Below, piece by piece: positions 1-6,910 of a DNA stretch of 7,647 bases. The stretch is taken from positions 1-7,647 of the forward strand of contig DJTQ01000202.1 in NCBI GenBank assembly GCA_002439285.1, given 5' to 3'. The translations under genes and the position numbers were made by a program. This DNA is from Paenibacillaceae bacterium UBA6304. GTDB taxonomy: Bacteria; Bacillota; Bacilli; Paenibacillales; Paenibacillaceae. The notes under the pieces were generated by a model that worked only from the letters and a program-made list of their open reading frames with translations, made no database searches and was not told where the DNA came from. The stretch's first letter is position 1, and every line of letters starts with the position of its first letter.

Positions 1-1296
1 GACTTTCGGCGCCCCGGTGATCGTCCCTCCGGGAAATACGGCAGCAATAGCGTCAAAGGCAGTCTTGTCCGGCGGCAAGTTCGCCTCCACCTCGGATACC
101 AGGTGCATCACATGCGAGTAATGCTCAATACAGAGCAACTCACTAACGCGAACCGACCCATATTCCGCAACGCGGCCCAAGTCGTTCCGCAAAAGGTCGA
201 CGAGCATGATATGCTCGGCCTGCTCTTTTTCGCTGCTCAGCAGTTCCGCTTCCATCCCGGCATCCTCTTCCGCCGTCGCTCCGCGCCGCCGGGTCCCCGC
301 AATCGGGCGGGTACTCATCCGGCCCTGCTCCAGCTTGACCAGAAGTTCAGGGGAGGCCGAGACAAGTTGTAGATCGGGAAAGCGCAGCAAACCCATATAT
401 GGAGATGGGTTGATCCTGCGCAGCCACTCATAAACCGACTCCGGGGAAGAGGTCATTTTGAACCCCTGTCTCAAAGACAGATTGACCTGAAACACATCTC
501 CAGCACTGATATATTCCTGTATACGACATACCGCTTTCTCAAAATCCTCCGGGGACATCGAGTACACCGCACCTTCAAACTCATCCCCGGTCCTGTCCGT
601 CAAATCCGGAAGCTTCTGATTGCTGCTTCTATCCTTCAAGTCTATCGTCGGCATGATGGCTTCTGGTTCTTCAGTCGTCTCGGAAGCGCAAATATCCTCC
701 CATAACTCGATCATTACAATAGCCCGCTGCTCAGCTTGCACATATGCCTCCTCCAAAGAGGCAAGTTCGTCCGTACCATGGTGAATAATCGCGTATAGTG
801 TAGTTTCAGCCTGATCCCATATCCAAAGCTCTTCAAAACGCATCCAAATATAATCATCCAGCCCTAAATCGTCCTTGGCCAGATGCGGCAAACGCTCCAG
901 CGACCGGGCGATATCGTAACCAAGGAAGCCGACAGCTCCCCCGCAAAACTTAGGCAGTACCGCCACAAAAGGAGACTTGTAGGGGCTCATCCATTGCCGC
1001 AGCAACGCCAAAGGCTTACCTTCCACTTCTTCTTTAACACCGGTCCTCCTATCTTGGATCACCGCGCTATTGCCTTTACCGCGGATCACGGACAATGGAT
1101 TCATGCCGAGAAAGGTATACCTGCCTCCCTTTCCGCTCTCCAAGACAAAAGAATAAGGCCCCGCTTGTTCCCAGGCTTCCCTCCAGTTGGCGGGCAAGCC
1201 GCCGGCAGGCCGATATTTTACGGCATAGGGAAGCAGTGTGCATTCTCCTTCCGCTACCCAAGCTTCCCACTGCTCTTGCGATATTATCGTCTCCAT
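1..1296 (-). CDS. pabB: Aminodeoxychorismate synthase component I (PabB), C-terminus cut by window edge
   Basis: This is a chorismate-binding enzyme of the anthranilate/aminodeoxychorismate synthase family. It would convert chorismate plus glutamine-derived ammonia to 4-amino-4-deoxychorismate for folate synthesis, with a PabA glutaminase partner. The frame stays open for 432 codons to the window edge; the family is about 470 residues, so some 40 or more C-terminal residues are missing. The N-terminal domain has the VLES element (51-54) and GGAVGFLGYD (119-128). An acidic linker (about 200-245) leads to the chorismate-binding domain with GDVFQVNLS (266-274), SASPELLVK (313-321), PIAGTRRRG (331-339), DLLRNDLGR (367-375) and FPGGTITGAPK (421-431). 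ATG at 1296 is the first start after an in-frame stop at 1318-1320, with a GGGGGA ribosome site 11 bases upstream. PIAGT rather than PIKGT also occurs in TrpE, so sequence alone does not exclude anthranilate synthase. Position downstream of cysK, as in Bacillus, favours PabB. Confidence 0.88.
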   Translation of the reverse strand, partial: METIISQEQWEAWVAEGECTLLPYAVKYRPAGGLPANWREAWEQAGPYSFVLESGKGGRYTFLGMNPLSVIRGKGNSAVIQDRRTGVKEEVEGKPLALLRQWMSPYKSPFVAVLPKFCGGAVGFLGYDIARSLERLPHLAKDDLGLDDYIWMRFEELWIWDQAETTLYAIIHHGTDELASLEEAYVQAEQRAIVMIELWEDICASETTEEPEAIMPTIDLKDRSSNQKLPDLTDRTGDEFEGAVYSMSPEDFEKAVCRIQEYISAGDVFQVNLSLRQGFKMTSSPESVYEWLRRINPSPYMGLLRFPDLQLVSASPELLVKLEQGRMSTRPIAGTRRRGATAEEDAGMEAELLSSEKEQAEHIMLVDLLRNDLGRVAEYGSVRVSELLCIEHYSHVMHLVSEVEANLPPDKTAFDAIAAVFPGGTITGAPKV

Positions 1297-1369
1297 CCGC
1301 CGCTTGATCCCCCAGCTTCACTCTTTTTTTATTCTCGATGCATCTGATTTCTTCAACTTATTGCTAGCT

Positions 1370-1398
1370 AGTATACTAAAACCCCGGTACTTTGAAAA
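1370..1398 (-). promoter_or_regulatory. Predicted sigma-A promoter of pabB
   Basis: On the minus strand a -35 box TTTTCA (1398-1393, 4 of 6 to consensus) is followed by a 17-base spacer and a -10 box TATACT (1375-1370, 5 of 6). Transcription would start near 1362, giving a leader of about 65 bases before the pabB ATG. It lies just downstream of the hairpin that ends the cysK unit, so pabB and the genes beyond it probably form a separate transcription unit. The -10 box sits inside the perfect 10-base palindrome TAGTATACTA (1369-1378). Position and spacing are good, but no experiment supports it. Confidence 0.6.
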
Positions 1399-1441
1399 CA
1401 CAAACAACCCCCACGGGTCCATAAAAGAACAGCCGTGAGGG
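1391..1441 (-). terminator. Probable intrinsic terminator after cysK
   Basis: In the transcript direction CCCTCACGG (1441-1433) pairs with CCGTGGGGG (1416-1408) over 9 base pairs, one of them a G-U wobble, around a 16-base loop. A T-rich but interrupted tail (TTGTTTGTGTTTT, 1407-1395) follows. It lies 58 bases after the cysK stop and immediately before the pabB promoter, whose -35 box overlaps the end of the tail. The impure T-tract suggests incomplete termination, so some read-through into pabB is possible. Confidence 0.65.
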
Positions 1442-1498
1442 CAGTAGCAGAGATCAAATTACTTCATTAAATCCCATCTATTCTTGATGAAGTTCAGC

Positions 1499-2437
1499 TT
1501 AAGCTTCGAAATTGTAAAGTGGTGTGCTCAGGTAACGTTCACCGTTACTTGGGATGATAGCAACAACCCGTTTGCCTTTACCCAGTTCTTTAGCCACTTT
1601 AAGGGCAGCAGATATGGCCGCACCGGAAGAAATACCGGAGAGAATCCCCTCTTCTTTAGCCAATTTGCGCGCTTGTTCAAAGGCATCGTCATTTTCCACG
1701 TGAATAATTTCATCGTAAATTTCACGATTCAGAATTTCCGGAATAAAGTTGGCGCCAAGTCCTTGAATTTTGTGAGGGCCTGGTTTGCCACCCGCCAAGA
1801 TCGGAGAAGCCGCCGGTTCTACCGCGTAAATCTTCACATCCGGGAAACGTCCTTTGAGTACTTCGCCCGCGCCTGAGATCGTTCCGCCTGTGCCGATTCC
1901 GGCGATGAATGCGTCCAGTTGGCCGTCCAGCGACTCGATCGCTTCAACGATTTCCGGACCGGTCGTCTCCCGGTGAATCTTCACGTTAGCCTGGTTTCTA
2001 AATTGATCGGCCAGGAAATAATCCGGGTTGGCAGCCAAAATTTCCTCAGCTTTCTTCACCGCCCCGTTCATACCTTCCGATCCCGGAGTCAACACAAGCT
2101 CGGCCCCGTAAGCGCGAAGCAGGTTGCGGCGTTCCAAGCTCATCGTTTCCGGCATGATAATAACGGCCTTGTAGCCTTTGGCCGCAGCTACGAGCGCTAA
2201 TCCGATCCCGGTATTTCCGCTTGTCGCTTCCACGATCGTGCCACCCGGCTTGAGCTTGCCCGCTTTTTCGGCTTCTTCAACAATGCTGATTGCAATCCGG
2301 TCTTTTACGCTGGATCCGGGATTTTGGTACTCCAGCTTTACATAAATCTCCGCGCTGTCTTCCGGAACAATGCGGTTCAGCCGAACCAGCGGTGTACCGC
2401 CAATCAAATCCGTTACGTTATTTACGACTTTTGCCAT
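1499..2437 (-). CDS. cysK: Cysteine synthase (O-acetylserine sulfhydrylase)
   Basis: This cytoplasmic PLP enzyme makes L-cysteine and acetate from O-acetylserine and sulfide, the last step of sulfur assimilation. At 312 residues it is close to the usual family length and complete. The PLP-lysine motif [10 protein letters not shown] has Lys45. The asparagine loop TSGNTG (72-77) binds the substrate carboxylate and the cofactor ring oxygen. The glycine loop [10 protein letters not shown] (180-189) cradles the PLP phosphate, and GISSGA (268-273) supplies the serine near the pyridine nitrogen. [10 protein letters not shown] (225-234) is typical of CysK rather than cystathionine beta-synthase. ATG at 2437 has a perfect AGGAGG (2451-2446) eight bases upstream, which fixes the start. 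The gene has its own promoter and is flanked by terminators, so it is probably monocistronic. In Bacillus, CysK also partners the repressor CymR; that role is known for relatives and is not visible here. Confidence 0.97.
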   Translation of the reverse strand: MAKVVNNVTDLIGGTPLVRLNRIVPEDSAEIYVKLEYQNPGSSVKDRIAISIVEEAEKAGKLKPGGTIVEATSGNTGIGLALVAAAKGYKAVIIMPETMSLERRNLLRAYGAELVLTPGSEGMNGAVKKAEEILAANPDYFLADQFRNQANVKIHRETTGPEIVEAIESLDGQLDAFIAGIGTGGTISGAGEVLKGRFPDVKIYAVEPAASPILAGGKPGPHKIQGLGANFIPEILNREIYDEIIHVENDDAFEQARKLAKEEGILSGISSGAAISAALKVAKELGKGKRVVAIIPSNGERYLSTPLYNFEA

Positions 2438-2548
2438 GTCAAAGCCCTCCTCTAATATAAAAGCAATATAAATTAATAGCAGAATTCTTGCTGTAATAAG
2501 TAAGTATGGAGCTTATTTCCGAGTAAACAAGTTGGTTTTACTAAATAT

Positions 2549-2577
2549 ATCTTAACAACCCCGATCGGAGTTGTCAA
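2549..2577 (-). promoter_or_regulatory. Predicted sigma-A promoter of cysK
   Basis: A perfect -35 box TTGACA (2577-2572) and a -10 box TAAGAT (2554-2549, 4 of 6) are separated by exactly 17 bases. Transcription would start about position 2542 and give a leader of roughly 105 bases ahead of the AGGAGG and ATG of cysK. The -35 box begins only eight bases after the T-tract of the preceding hslO terminator. I see no T-box specifier/GGTGGNACCGCG-type element and no S-box features in the leader, so control is more likely at the DNA level. Confidence 0.8.
2555..2574 (-). promoter_or_regulatory. Candidate operator palindrome in cysK promoter (possibly CymR-type)
   Basis: The minus strand reads ACAACTCCGATCGGGGTTGT, an inverted repeat of two 10-base arms with nine of ten positions matching and no spacer. 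It fills the whole spacer between the -35 and -10 boxes and overlaps the last three bases of the -35 box, the classic place for a repressor to block RNA polymerase. In Bacillus and Staphylococcus, sulfur genes including cysK are repressed by the Rrf2-family regulator CymR with CysK. Assigning this site to CymR is inference from gene context; the palindrome itself is plain. Confidence 0.55.
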
Positions 2578-2585
2578 TAATGCTC

Positions 2586-2634
2586 AAAAAAAATACCTTG
2601 CTCCCCTAAGTTACATCCCGGGTAAGCAAAGTAT
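2586..2634 (-). terminator. Intrinsic terminator ending the nadA-hslO unit
   Basis: After the hslO stop the transcript can form a stem of ATACTTTGCT (2634-2625) with AGCAAGGTAT (2602-2593), ten pairs with one G-U wobble, followed directly by eight T residues (2593-2586). Inner CCC/GGG pairing may lengthen the stem. It lies 22 bases downstream of the hslO stop codon and just before the cysK promoter, so it cleanly separates the two units. Confidence 0.88.
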
Positions 2635-2656
2635 TCATTCGTGTTTTTAGCAGGAT

Positions 2657-3550
2657 CTATTTAGTTTGCTCAATTAATGCATTCAACTGATCTTGGCCAA
2701 AGCTGTAGACCTCGTTGCAAAAATCGCAAACGACCTCGGTCTCCTTGTCTTCGTCGCGCAGTTGAATCAGTTCGTCTTTGCCCAAGCTAATCAACGTCCG
2801 TTCGACACGTTCCCAGGAGCAATGGCAGGAGAAGACGATATCCATCTCATCCAGCACCTTTATGTCCGGTAAAATCCAGCGGAGCATTTCCTCCAGCTCC
2901 AGCCCCTGATCAAGCAACGAAGTCACCGCAGGAAGCTGGCCAACCGCCCGCTCGATCGCATCGATCTCGGGGTCACTGAGCCCAGGCAGCAGTTGAATAA
3001 TAAAGCCTCCAGCAACAATGACGGAGGAATCCGTATCCACCAGTACTCCAAGCCCTACGGCTGAAGGAGTCTGTTCGGACGCGGCAAAATAATACGTAAA
3101 GTCCTCTCCGAGCTCGCCGGAAATCAGAGGTACGCTACCGCGATACGGGTCTTTGAGCCCCAAATCCTTGGTTACGTGAATGAAGCCGTTCGTTCCGACC
3201 GCCCCCGCCACGTCCAACTTGCCCTTGCTTTTGCTAGGAAGTTGAACATGCGGATGGGTCACAGTACCACGGACCTCACCCTTGGCGTTCGCATCAGCCA
3301 CGATCTGCCCGATCGGCCCGTCGCCTTTGACCTGGATCGATAGGCGCTCTTCCCCTTTAAGCATCGCGCCCATCATCGCCGCCGCAGTGACCGTCCGGCC
3401 CATCGCCGCTGTCGCCGTCGGATACGTGTCATGCCGGCGACGAAGCTCTTCTACCAGTTCCGTGGTCCGCACCGCGAAGGCGCGCACCTTGCCTTCCATG
3501 GCCGTCCCGCGGATTAAGCGGTCTTTTTTCTCAGTCTGATTGTCCACCAT
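2657..3550 (-). CDS. hslO: Redox-regulated molecular chaperone Hsp33
   Basis: Hsp33 is a cytoplasmic holdase that binds unfolding proteins during oxidative stress. It is kept off under reducing conditions by zinc held on four C-terminal cysteines. At 297 residues the protein is full length. The N-terminal substrate-binding domain runs to about residue 235 and includes the glycine-rich stretch from VKGDGPIGQIVADANAKGEVRG onward (residues 74-95). The redox switch is intact: Cys242 and Cys244 (CHC) and Cys275 and Cys278 (CDFC), with the 31-residue spacing also found in the E. coli protein. ATG at 3550 is preceded by GGGAGG (3563-3558) seven bases away. The gene follows coaX after 58 bases and is closed by the strong terminator at 2586-2634. 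It is therefore probably co-transcribed with the nad genes and coaX, the same coaX-hslO neighbourhood as in Bacillus subtilis. Confidence 0.97.
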   Translation of the reverse strand: MVDNQTEKKDRLIRGTAMEGKVRAFAVRTTELVEELRRRHDTYPTATAAMGRTVTAAAMMGAMLKGEERLSIQVKGDGPIGQIVADANAKGEVRGTVTHPHVQLPSKSKGKLDVAGAVGTNGFIHVTKDLGLKDPYRGSVPLISGELGEDFTYYFAASEQTPSAVGLGVLVDTDSSVIVAGGFIIQLLPGLSDPEIDAIERAVGQLPAVTSLLDQGLELEEMLRWILPDIKVLDEMDIVFSCHCSWERVERTLISLGKDELIQLRDEDKETEVVCDFCNEVYSFGQDQLNALIEQTK

Positions 3551-3602
3551 GATGAAGCCTCCCTTATCAAGCTTGCCAGATATATTCTTGTTGTTTATAT
3601 AA

Positions 3603-3619
3603 GCAATCCTATTGATTGC
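3603..3619 (-). other. Small hairpin over the coaX stop codon
   Basis: GCAATC and GATTGC form a perfect six-pair stem around the loop AATAG, with the coaX stop codon in the loop and descending arm. No T-tract follows, so it is not a terminator. It could be an mRNA processing or stabilising element between coaX and hslO, or chance. Confidence 0.3.
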
Positions 3620-4373
3620 GCTCGTATATGAGACGAAGCCCTTCCAGCGTTAGCCAGGGGTTTACTTCCTGAATGGAGGACGACTCGCTCGCAATCAGCT
3701 CGGCCAATCCGCCGGTTGCAATGACCTTCGGTTCCGCCTCCATCTCGAGCCGAATCCGTCCTACAATCCCGTCAACCTGGCCCGCATATCCGAAGATGAT
3801 TCCCGCTTGCATCGCATGAACGGTATTGCGACCGATGACTTTCTTCGGCTTCTCCAGTTCGATTCTCGGCAGCTTGGACGCACGCTGATACAGGGCTTCC
3901 GTAGAAATGCCAATACCCGGTACAATGGCCCCGCCTAAGTAGTTACCCTTTGCATCGACGCAATCAAACGTGGTCGCGGTCCCGAAGTCGACGACTACCA
4001 GAGGCCCGCCGTACTGCTCGATCGCCGCAACTGCGTTTACAATGCGGTCCGCGCCGACCTCCCGCGGATTCTCGTAGCGCAGATTAAGCCCCGTTTTGAT
4101 CCCCGGCCCGACAACCAATGGCTTATGGTGCAGGTATTTTTCGCATAACTCTTCAAGCACATGCATCAATGGAGGAACGACGGAAGATATGATCACACCT
4201 TCGATCTCATTCACATCGATTTTGGACATTTGAAACAAGTTATAGATCAATACCCCATATTCGTCGACCGTGGATTGACGGTTCGTACCGATCCGAAAAT
4301 GGTGAAGCAGTTCACGCTCTCTGTAAATGCCAAGTACGATATTAGTGTTGCCGACATCTACCACAAGAAACAT
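3609..4373 (-). CDS. coaX: Type III pantothenate kinase
   Basis: CoaX phosphorylates pantothenate with ATP to 4'-phosphopantothenate, the first committed step of coenzyme A synthesis. The type III family needs a monovalent cation and is not feedback-inhibited by CoA. The 254-residue protein has the ASKHA-fold landmarks in order: the phosphate-1 loop DVGNTN (6-11), GADR (107-110) whose Asp109 matches the proposed catalytic base, and the phosphate-2 motif DFGTATT (129-135). GGAIVPGI follows (about 148-155), and a C-terminal ATGG adenosine-site element lies near residue 221. ATG at 4373 lies four bases after the nadC stop. Its ribosome site GAGGGG (4386-4381) sits inside the end of nadC, so translation is probably coupled to nadC. 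Placing it with nadABC puts the early steps of two cofactor pathways on one message. Confidence 0.97.
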   Translation of the reverse strand: MFLVVDVGNTNIVLGIYRERELLHHFRIGTNRQSTVDEYGVLIYNLFQMSKIDVNEIEGVIISSVVPPLMHVLEELCEKYLHHKPLVVGPGIKTGLNLRYENPREVGADRIVNAVAAIEQYGGPLVVVDFGTATTFDCVDAKGNYLGGAIVPGIGISTEALYQRASKLPRIELEKPKKVIGRNTVHAMQAGIIFGYAGQVDGIVGRIRLEMEAEPKVIATGGLAELIASESSSIQEVNPWLTLEGLRLIYERNQ

Positions 4374-4377
4374 GGCG

Positions 4378-5244
4378 TTACCCCTCTTTCTTTTCGCCTA
4401 AGTCCAGACTGATATCCAGACTCTCAAAAGAATAAGTTAACCGCCCCACGGAAATAACGTCTACACCGCTCTCCGCAATTCCCCGCACGGTCTGCAGCGA
4501 GACATTTCCGGAGGCCTCCGTCTTGACATGAGGCGCCTTGGCCTTGATGCGCCGTACCGCCTCTTTCATCAGTTCCGGCGACATATTGTCCAGCATAATA
4601 ATATCTGCGCCGGCTGCCAATGCCTCTTCCACCTGTTCCAGACTCTCCGTCTCCACCTCAATGGTCATTGTGTGCGGAATGTTCGCCCGCGCCCGGCTTA
4701 CCGCCTGCGCGATTCCGCCCGCCCCTTTGATATGGTTATCCTTAATCATCACGGCGTCATAGAGGCCGAAGCGGTGATTCGCGCCACCGCCGGTGCGCAC
4801 GGCATACTTCTCCAGCATGCGGTGTCCCGGCGTTGTTTTGCGGGTGTCCACTAACCGGACAGGTAGTCCGTCAAGCACCTCGACAAATTCACGAGTCCGC
4901 GTTGCGATACCGGACAGCCGCTGCAGCAAATTCAAAGCAAGCCGCTCCCCCGTCAAAATACTGTGCGTGCTGCCCTCCACTTTTGCCAGAATCGTTCCTT
5001 TGGCAACAGTGTCTCCATCCTTCACCAACGGGGTGAAAGTGAGCATAGGATCCACCACCTCAAACACGAGCTGGGCAACAGGGATCCCCGCAATCACGCC
5101 GGCATCTTTAGCATGGATGATCCCTTTGGATTCATGTCCGGCCGGAATCGTCACCCCGGTGGAAATATCGCCGGAGCCCACATCTTCCTTAAGCCAAGAG
5201 CGAATCGACTCTACCAGTCCTTCATTATATCCATTAAACATCAT
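4378..5244 (-). CDS. nadC: Nicotinate-nucleotide pyrophosphorylase (quinolinate phosphoribosyltransferase)
   Basis: NadC decarboxylates quinolinate and joins it to PRPP, giving nicotinate mononucleotide, CO2 and pyrophosphate, the entry into the common part of NAD synthesis. The 288-residue length is normal. Family marks are [10 protein letters not shown] (20-29), [17 protein letters not shown] (99-115), the quinolinate-binding stretch DTRKTTPG (133-140), [14 protein letters not shown] (150-163) and IKDNH (167-171). Further along are EVETES and [10 protein letters not shown], and EASGN followed by ISVGRLT, forming the phosphate-binding end of the barrel. The ATG at 5244 overlaps the nadB end by 11 bases. 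GGAGG (5258-5254) lies nine bases upstream, within nadB. A second ATG follows directly (5241), so the protein could start one residue later. The overlap indicates translational coupling with nadB, fitting the shared pathway. Confidence 0.97.
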   Translation of the reverse strand: MMFNGYNEGLVESIRSWLKEDVGSGDISTGVTIPAGHESKGIIHAKDAGVIAGIPVAQLVFEVVDPMLTFTPLVKDGDTVAKGTILAKVEGSTHSILTGERLALNLLQRLSGIATRTREFVEVLDGLPVRLVDTRKTTPGHRMLEKYAVRTGGGANHRFGLYDAVMIKDNHIKGAGGIAQAVSRARANIPHTMTIEVETESLEQVEEALAAGADIIMLDNMSPELMKEAVRRIKAKAPHVKTEASGNVSLQTVRGIAESGVDVISVGRLTYSFESLDISLDLGEKKEG

Positions 5245-6886
5245 CGCTGATTTCCTCCAACATTCCTTTTTCCCGGTGAATTAAAATATGTCTGCGCCAC
5301 CGCACGTCGTCCCGTTCCGGGAAATCCTCCCGGTAATGTCCTCCGCGACTCTCCTCGCGGGCCAGCGCCGATTCGGCCAGCAGCAGCGCACATGTCAGCA
5401 TGTTCGCAAACTCCAACTGCTCCCGGGTGTGCAGCGCAGCCCCGAAGATCGGCAACTGCCGCTTCAGCTCTTCCAGCCCTTTGAGCAGGCCATCCTTGCT
5501 CCGGCGCAGCCCGACTTGCCGGACCATCACCTTTTGCAGCTTGAGCCGGCGCTCGACGATCGGCTGGATCACCGGCTCATGGCGGTGATCCCGGCAGGCG
5601 ATATTCATACCCGACTTCGTCAACGGGCCCAGTTGCCGCACTTGCTCGACGATGCGCCGCCCGAACACAATCGCTTCGGACAGCGAATTGCTCGCCAGGC
5701 GGTTCGCTCCATGTACACCGGTGGACGAAACCTCGCCACAGGCAAACAGGCGCTTGACGCTCGTCTCCCCTTGGTGGTCCGTTTGCACGCCCCCCATCAT
5801 ATAGTGCGCAGCCGGAGCCACCGGAATCCAATCGGAGGTCATATCCAGCCCATAACCGATGCAAGTTTCATAAATCGTCGGAAAGCGATGCTTGATCGTT
5901 TCCGGTGTTTCGTGCGTAATGTCCAGGTATACAATACTCGATTTGGTCGCTTCCATCTCACTGACGATAGCGCGGGCCACGATATCCCGAGGAGCCAGCT
6001 CCAATAGCTCATGGTATTTCTCCATGAATCGTTCACCGTGAATGTTGCGCAAGACGGCGCCTTCGCCCCGGACCGCCTCGGAGATCAAAAAGCGCGGTGC
6101 GCCGGGGTAGCATAGCGAAGTGGGGTGGAATTGCACGAATTCCATATCCCGAATCATGGCACCGGCCCGGTAAGCCATCGCCACCCCGTCTCCCGTAGCT
6201 ACCTCGGGATTTGTGGTATAGCGGTAAAGCTGACCTGTTCCTCCGCTGCACAAGATCGTTGCAAGTCCCCGAAGGAATACACGTTGCCCGTCCGGACGCT
6301 GGACTAAAGCACCCAGACATTCATTATCCTCTGTAATGAGATCAATTACAAAATGATCATTCCAAATATCGATATTGGAGTGTCCCGCCACTTGCTCTGA
6401 CAACGCACGTACAATTTCATATCCGGTCGCGTCGCCGTTCGCATGCAAAATGCGCCGGTGGCTGTGCGCCCCTTCTTTCGTCAACGCTAATTCGCCGTTC
6501 TCAAGGTCAAATGCCGTCCCCAATGTAATAAGATCTTCCACCCCGCGCGGCCCCTCATTCACCAGAATATTTACGGATTCCGAGGAGCAGAGTCCGGCTC
6601 CGGCCATCAGGGTATCCTCCCGATGCGATGCCGGGGAATCCTCTTCGGAAATCACCGCTGCAATTCCACCCTGGGCATACCTGGTGTTGCTCTCCATCAG
6701 TGATTTCTTCGTGATCACGGTAACCCGGCGGTCTTTACCGGCTTTAATGGCCGTGAACAGACCCGCAATCCCCGATCCGATTACGATGATATCCGTATCG
6801 ATTACTGGCAGTTCATTCAAATCGAAATCAATCAAATATTGTGGAATCAAAGGTATTCGCCTGCCCTTGAACAGAGAGTAGCGCAT
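5234..6886 (-). CDS. nadB: L-aspartate oxidase
   Basis: NadB is an FAD enzyme that oxidises L-aspartate to iminoaspartate, which NadA condenses with dihydroxyacetone phosphate. From the ATG it is 550 residues. The dinucleotide fold is IGSGIAGL (36-43), followed by RYAQGGIAAV (69-78) and SHRRILHANGDATG (142-155). CSGGTGQLY (213-221), QFHPTSL (252-258) and SEAVRGEG (269-276) carry the His and Arg expected at the dicarboxylate site. PAAHYMMGG and GEVSSTGVHGANRLASNSL complete the FAD domain. The C-terminal helical domain of the succinate dehydrogenase/fumarate reductase family follows. The start is uncertain: the ATG at 6886 lies inside a 12-bp hairpin, has no Shine-Dalgarno sequence and adds a basic 12-residue leader. 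The in-frame TTG at 6850, with AGG (6862-6860) nine bases upstream, would give a 538-residue protein beginning (M)IPQYLIDFD, closer to the usual 540. The gene overlaps nadC at its end. Confidence 0.95.
   Translation of the reverse strand: MRYSLFKGRRIPLIPQYLIDFDLNELPVIDTDIIVIGSGIAGLFTAIKAGKDRRVTVITKKSLMESNTRYAQGGIAAVISEEDSPASHREDTLMAGAGLCSSESVNILVNEGPRGVEDLITLGTAFDLENGELALTKEGAHSHRRILHANGDATGYEIVRALSEQVAGHSNIDIWNDHFVIDLITEDNECLGALVQRPDGQRVFLRGLATILCSGGTGQLYRYTTNPEVATGDGVAMAYRAGAMIRDMEFVQFHPTSLCYPGAPRFLISEAVRGEGAVLRNIHGERFMEKYHELLELAPRDIVARAIVSEMEATKSSIVYLDITHETPETIKHRFPTIYETCIGYGLDMTSDWIPVAPAAHYMMGGVQTDHQGETSVKRLFACGEVSSTGVHGANRLASNSLSEAIVFGRRIVEQVRQLGPLTKSGMNIACRDHRHEPVIQPIVERRLKLQKVMVRQVGLRRSKDGLLKGLEELKRQLPIFGAALHTREQLEFANMLTCALLLAESALAREESRGGHYREDFPERDDVRWRRHILIHREKGMLEEISDDV
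6860..6868 (-). promoter_or_regulatory. Possible ribosome binding site for a TTG start of nadB
   Basis: The minus strand reads AAGGGCAGG, with AGG ending nine bases before the in-frame TTG at 6850-6848. The alternative ATG at 6886 has no purine-rich Shine-Dalgarno sequence and its upstream bases are locked in a hairpin. This site therefore favours initiation at TTG, which would leave a 37-base gap after nadA. Confidence 0.45.
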
Positions 6887-6910
6887 GCTACTGAACTTGT
6901 AGCATGCGCT
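6880..6910 (-). promoter_or_regulatory. Perfect 12-bp hairpin spanning nadA stop and nadB ATG
   Basis: In the message AGCGCATGCTAC (6910-6899) is followed by the seven-base loop AAGTTCA and then GTAGCATGCGCT (6891-6880), a perfect 12-pair stem. The 5' arm lies in the last codons of nadA. The 3' arm contains the nadA stop (6890-6888) and the nominal nadB ATG (6886-6884). There is no following T-tract, so it is not an intrinsic terminator. It could couple nadB translation to nadA, mark an mRNA processing site, or protect an upstream 3' end. The structure is seen directly; the role is inferred. Confidence 0.75.

Noticed and set aside
883..1347. Plus-strand open frame of 154 codons opposite the start of pabB
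   Set aside because: It is antisense to pabB, whose motifs run through the whole interval; the frame shows no family features.
1484..1876. Plus-strand open frame of 130 codons opposite the end of cysK
   Set aside because: It is antisense to cysK and composition looks like a shadow translation.
2438..2542. T-box or SAM (S-box) riboswitch in the cysK leader
   Set aside because: The leader is only about 105 bases, AT-rich, with no T-box sequence, no antiterminator/terminator pair and no S-box core; a DNA-level operator explains control better.
3560..3608. Possible separate promoter for hslO in the coaX-hslO gap (TTGCTT, 16 bases, TATATC)
   Set aside because: Only 3 of 6 and 4 of 6 matches with a short spacer in an AT-rich gap; too weak to call.
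5288..6007. Long plus-strand open frame of 239 codons opposite nadB
   Set aside because: It lies wholly antisense to the well-conserved nadB, has no clear ribosome site or recognisable motifs, and its composition (rich in R, P, H, Q) is typical of a shadow of a GC-rich gene.
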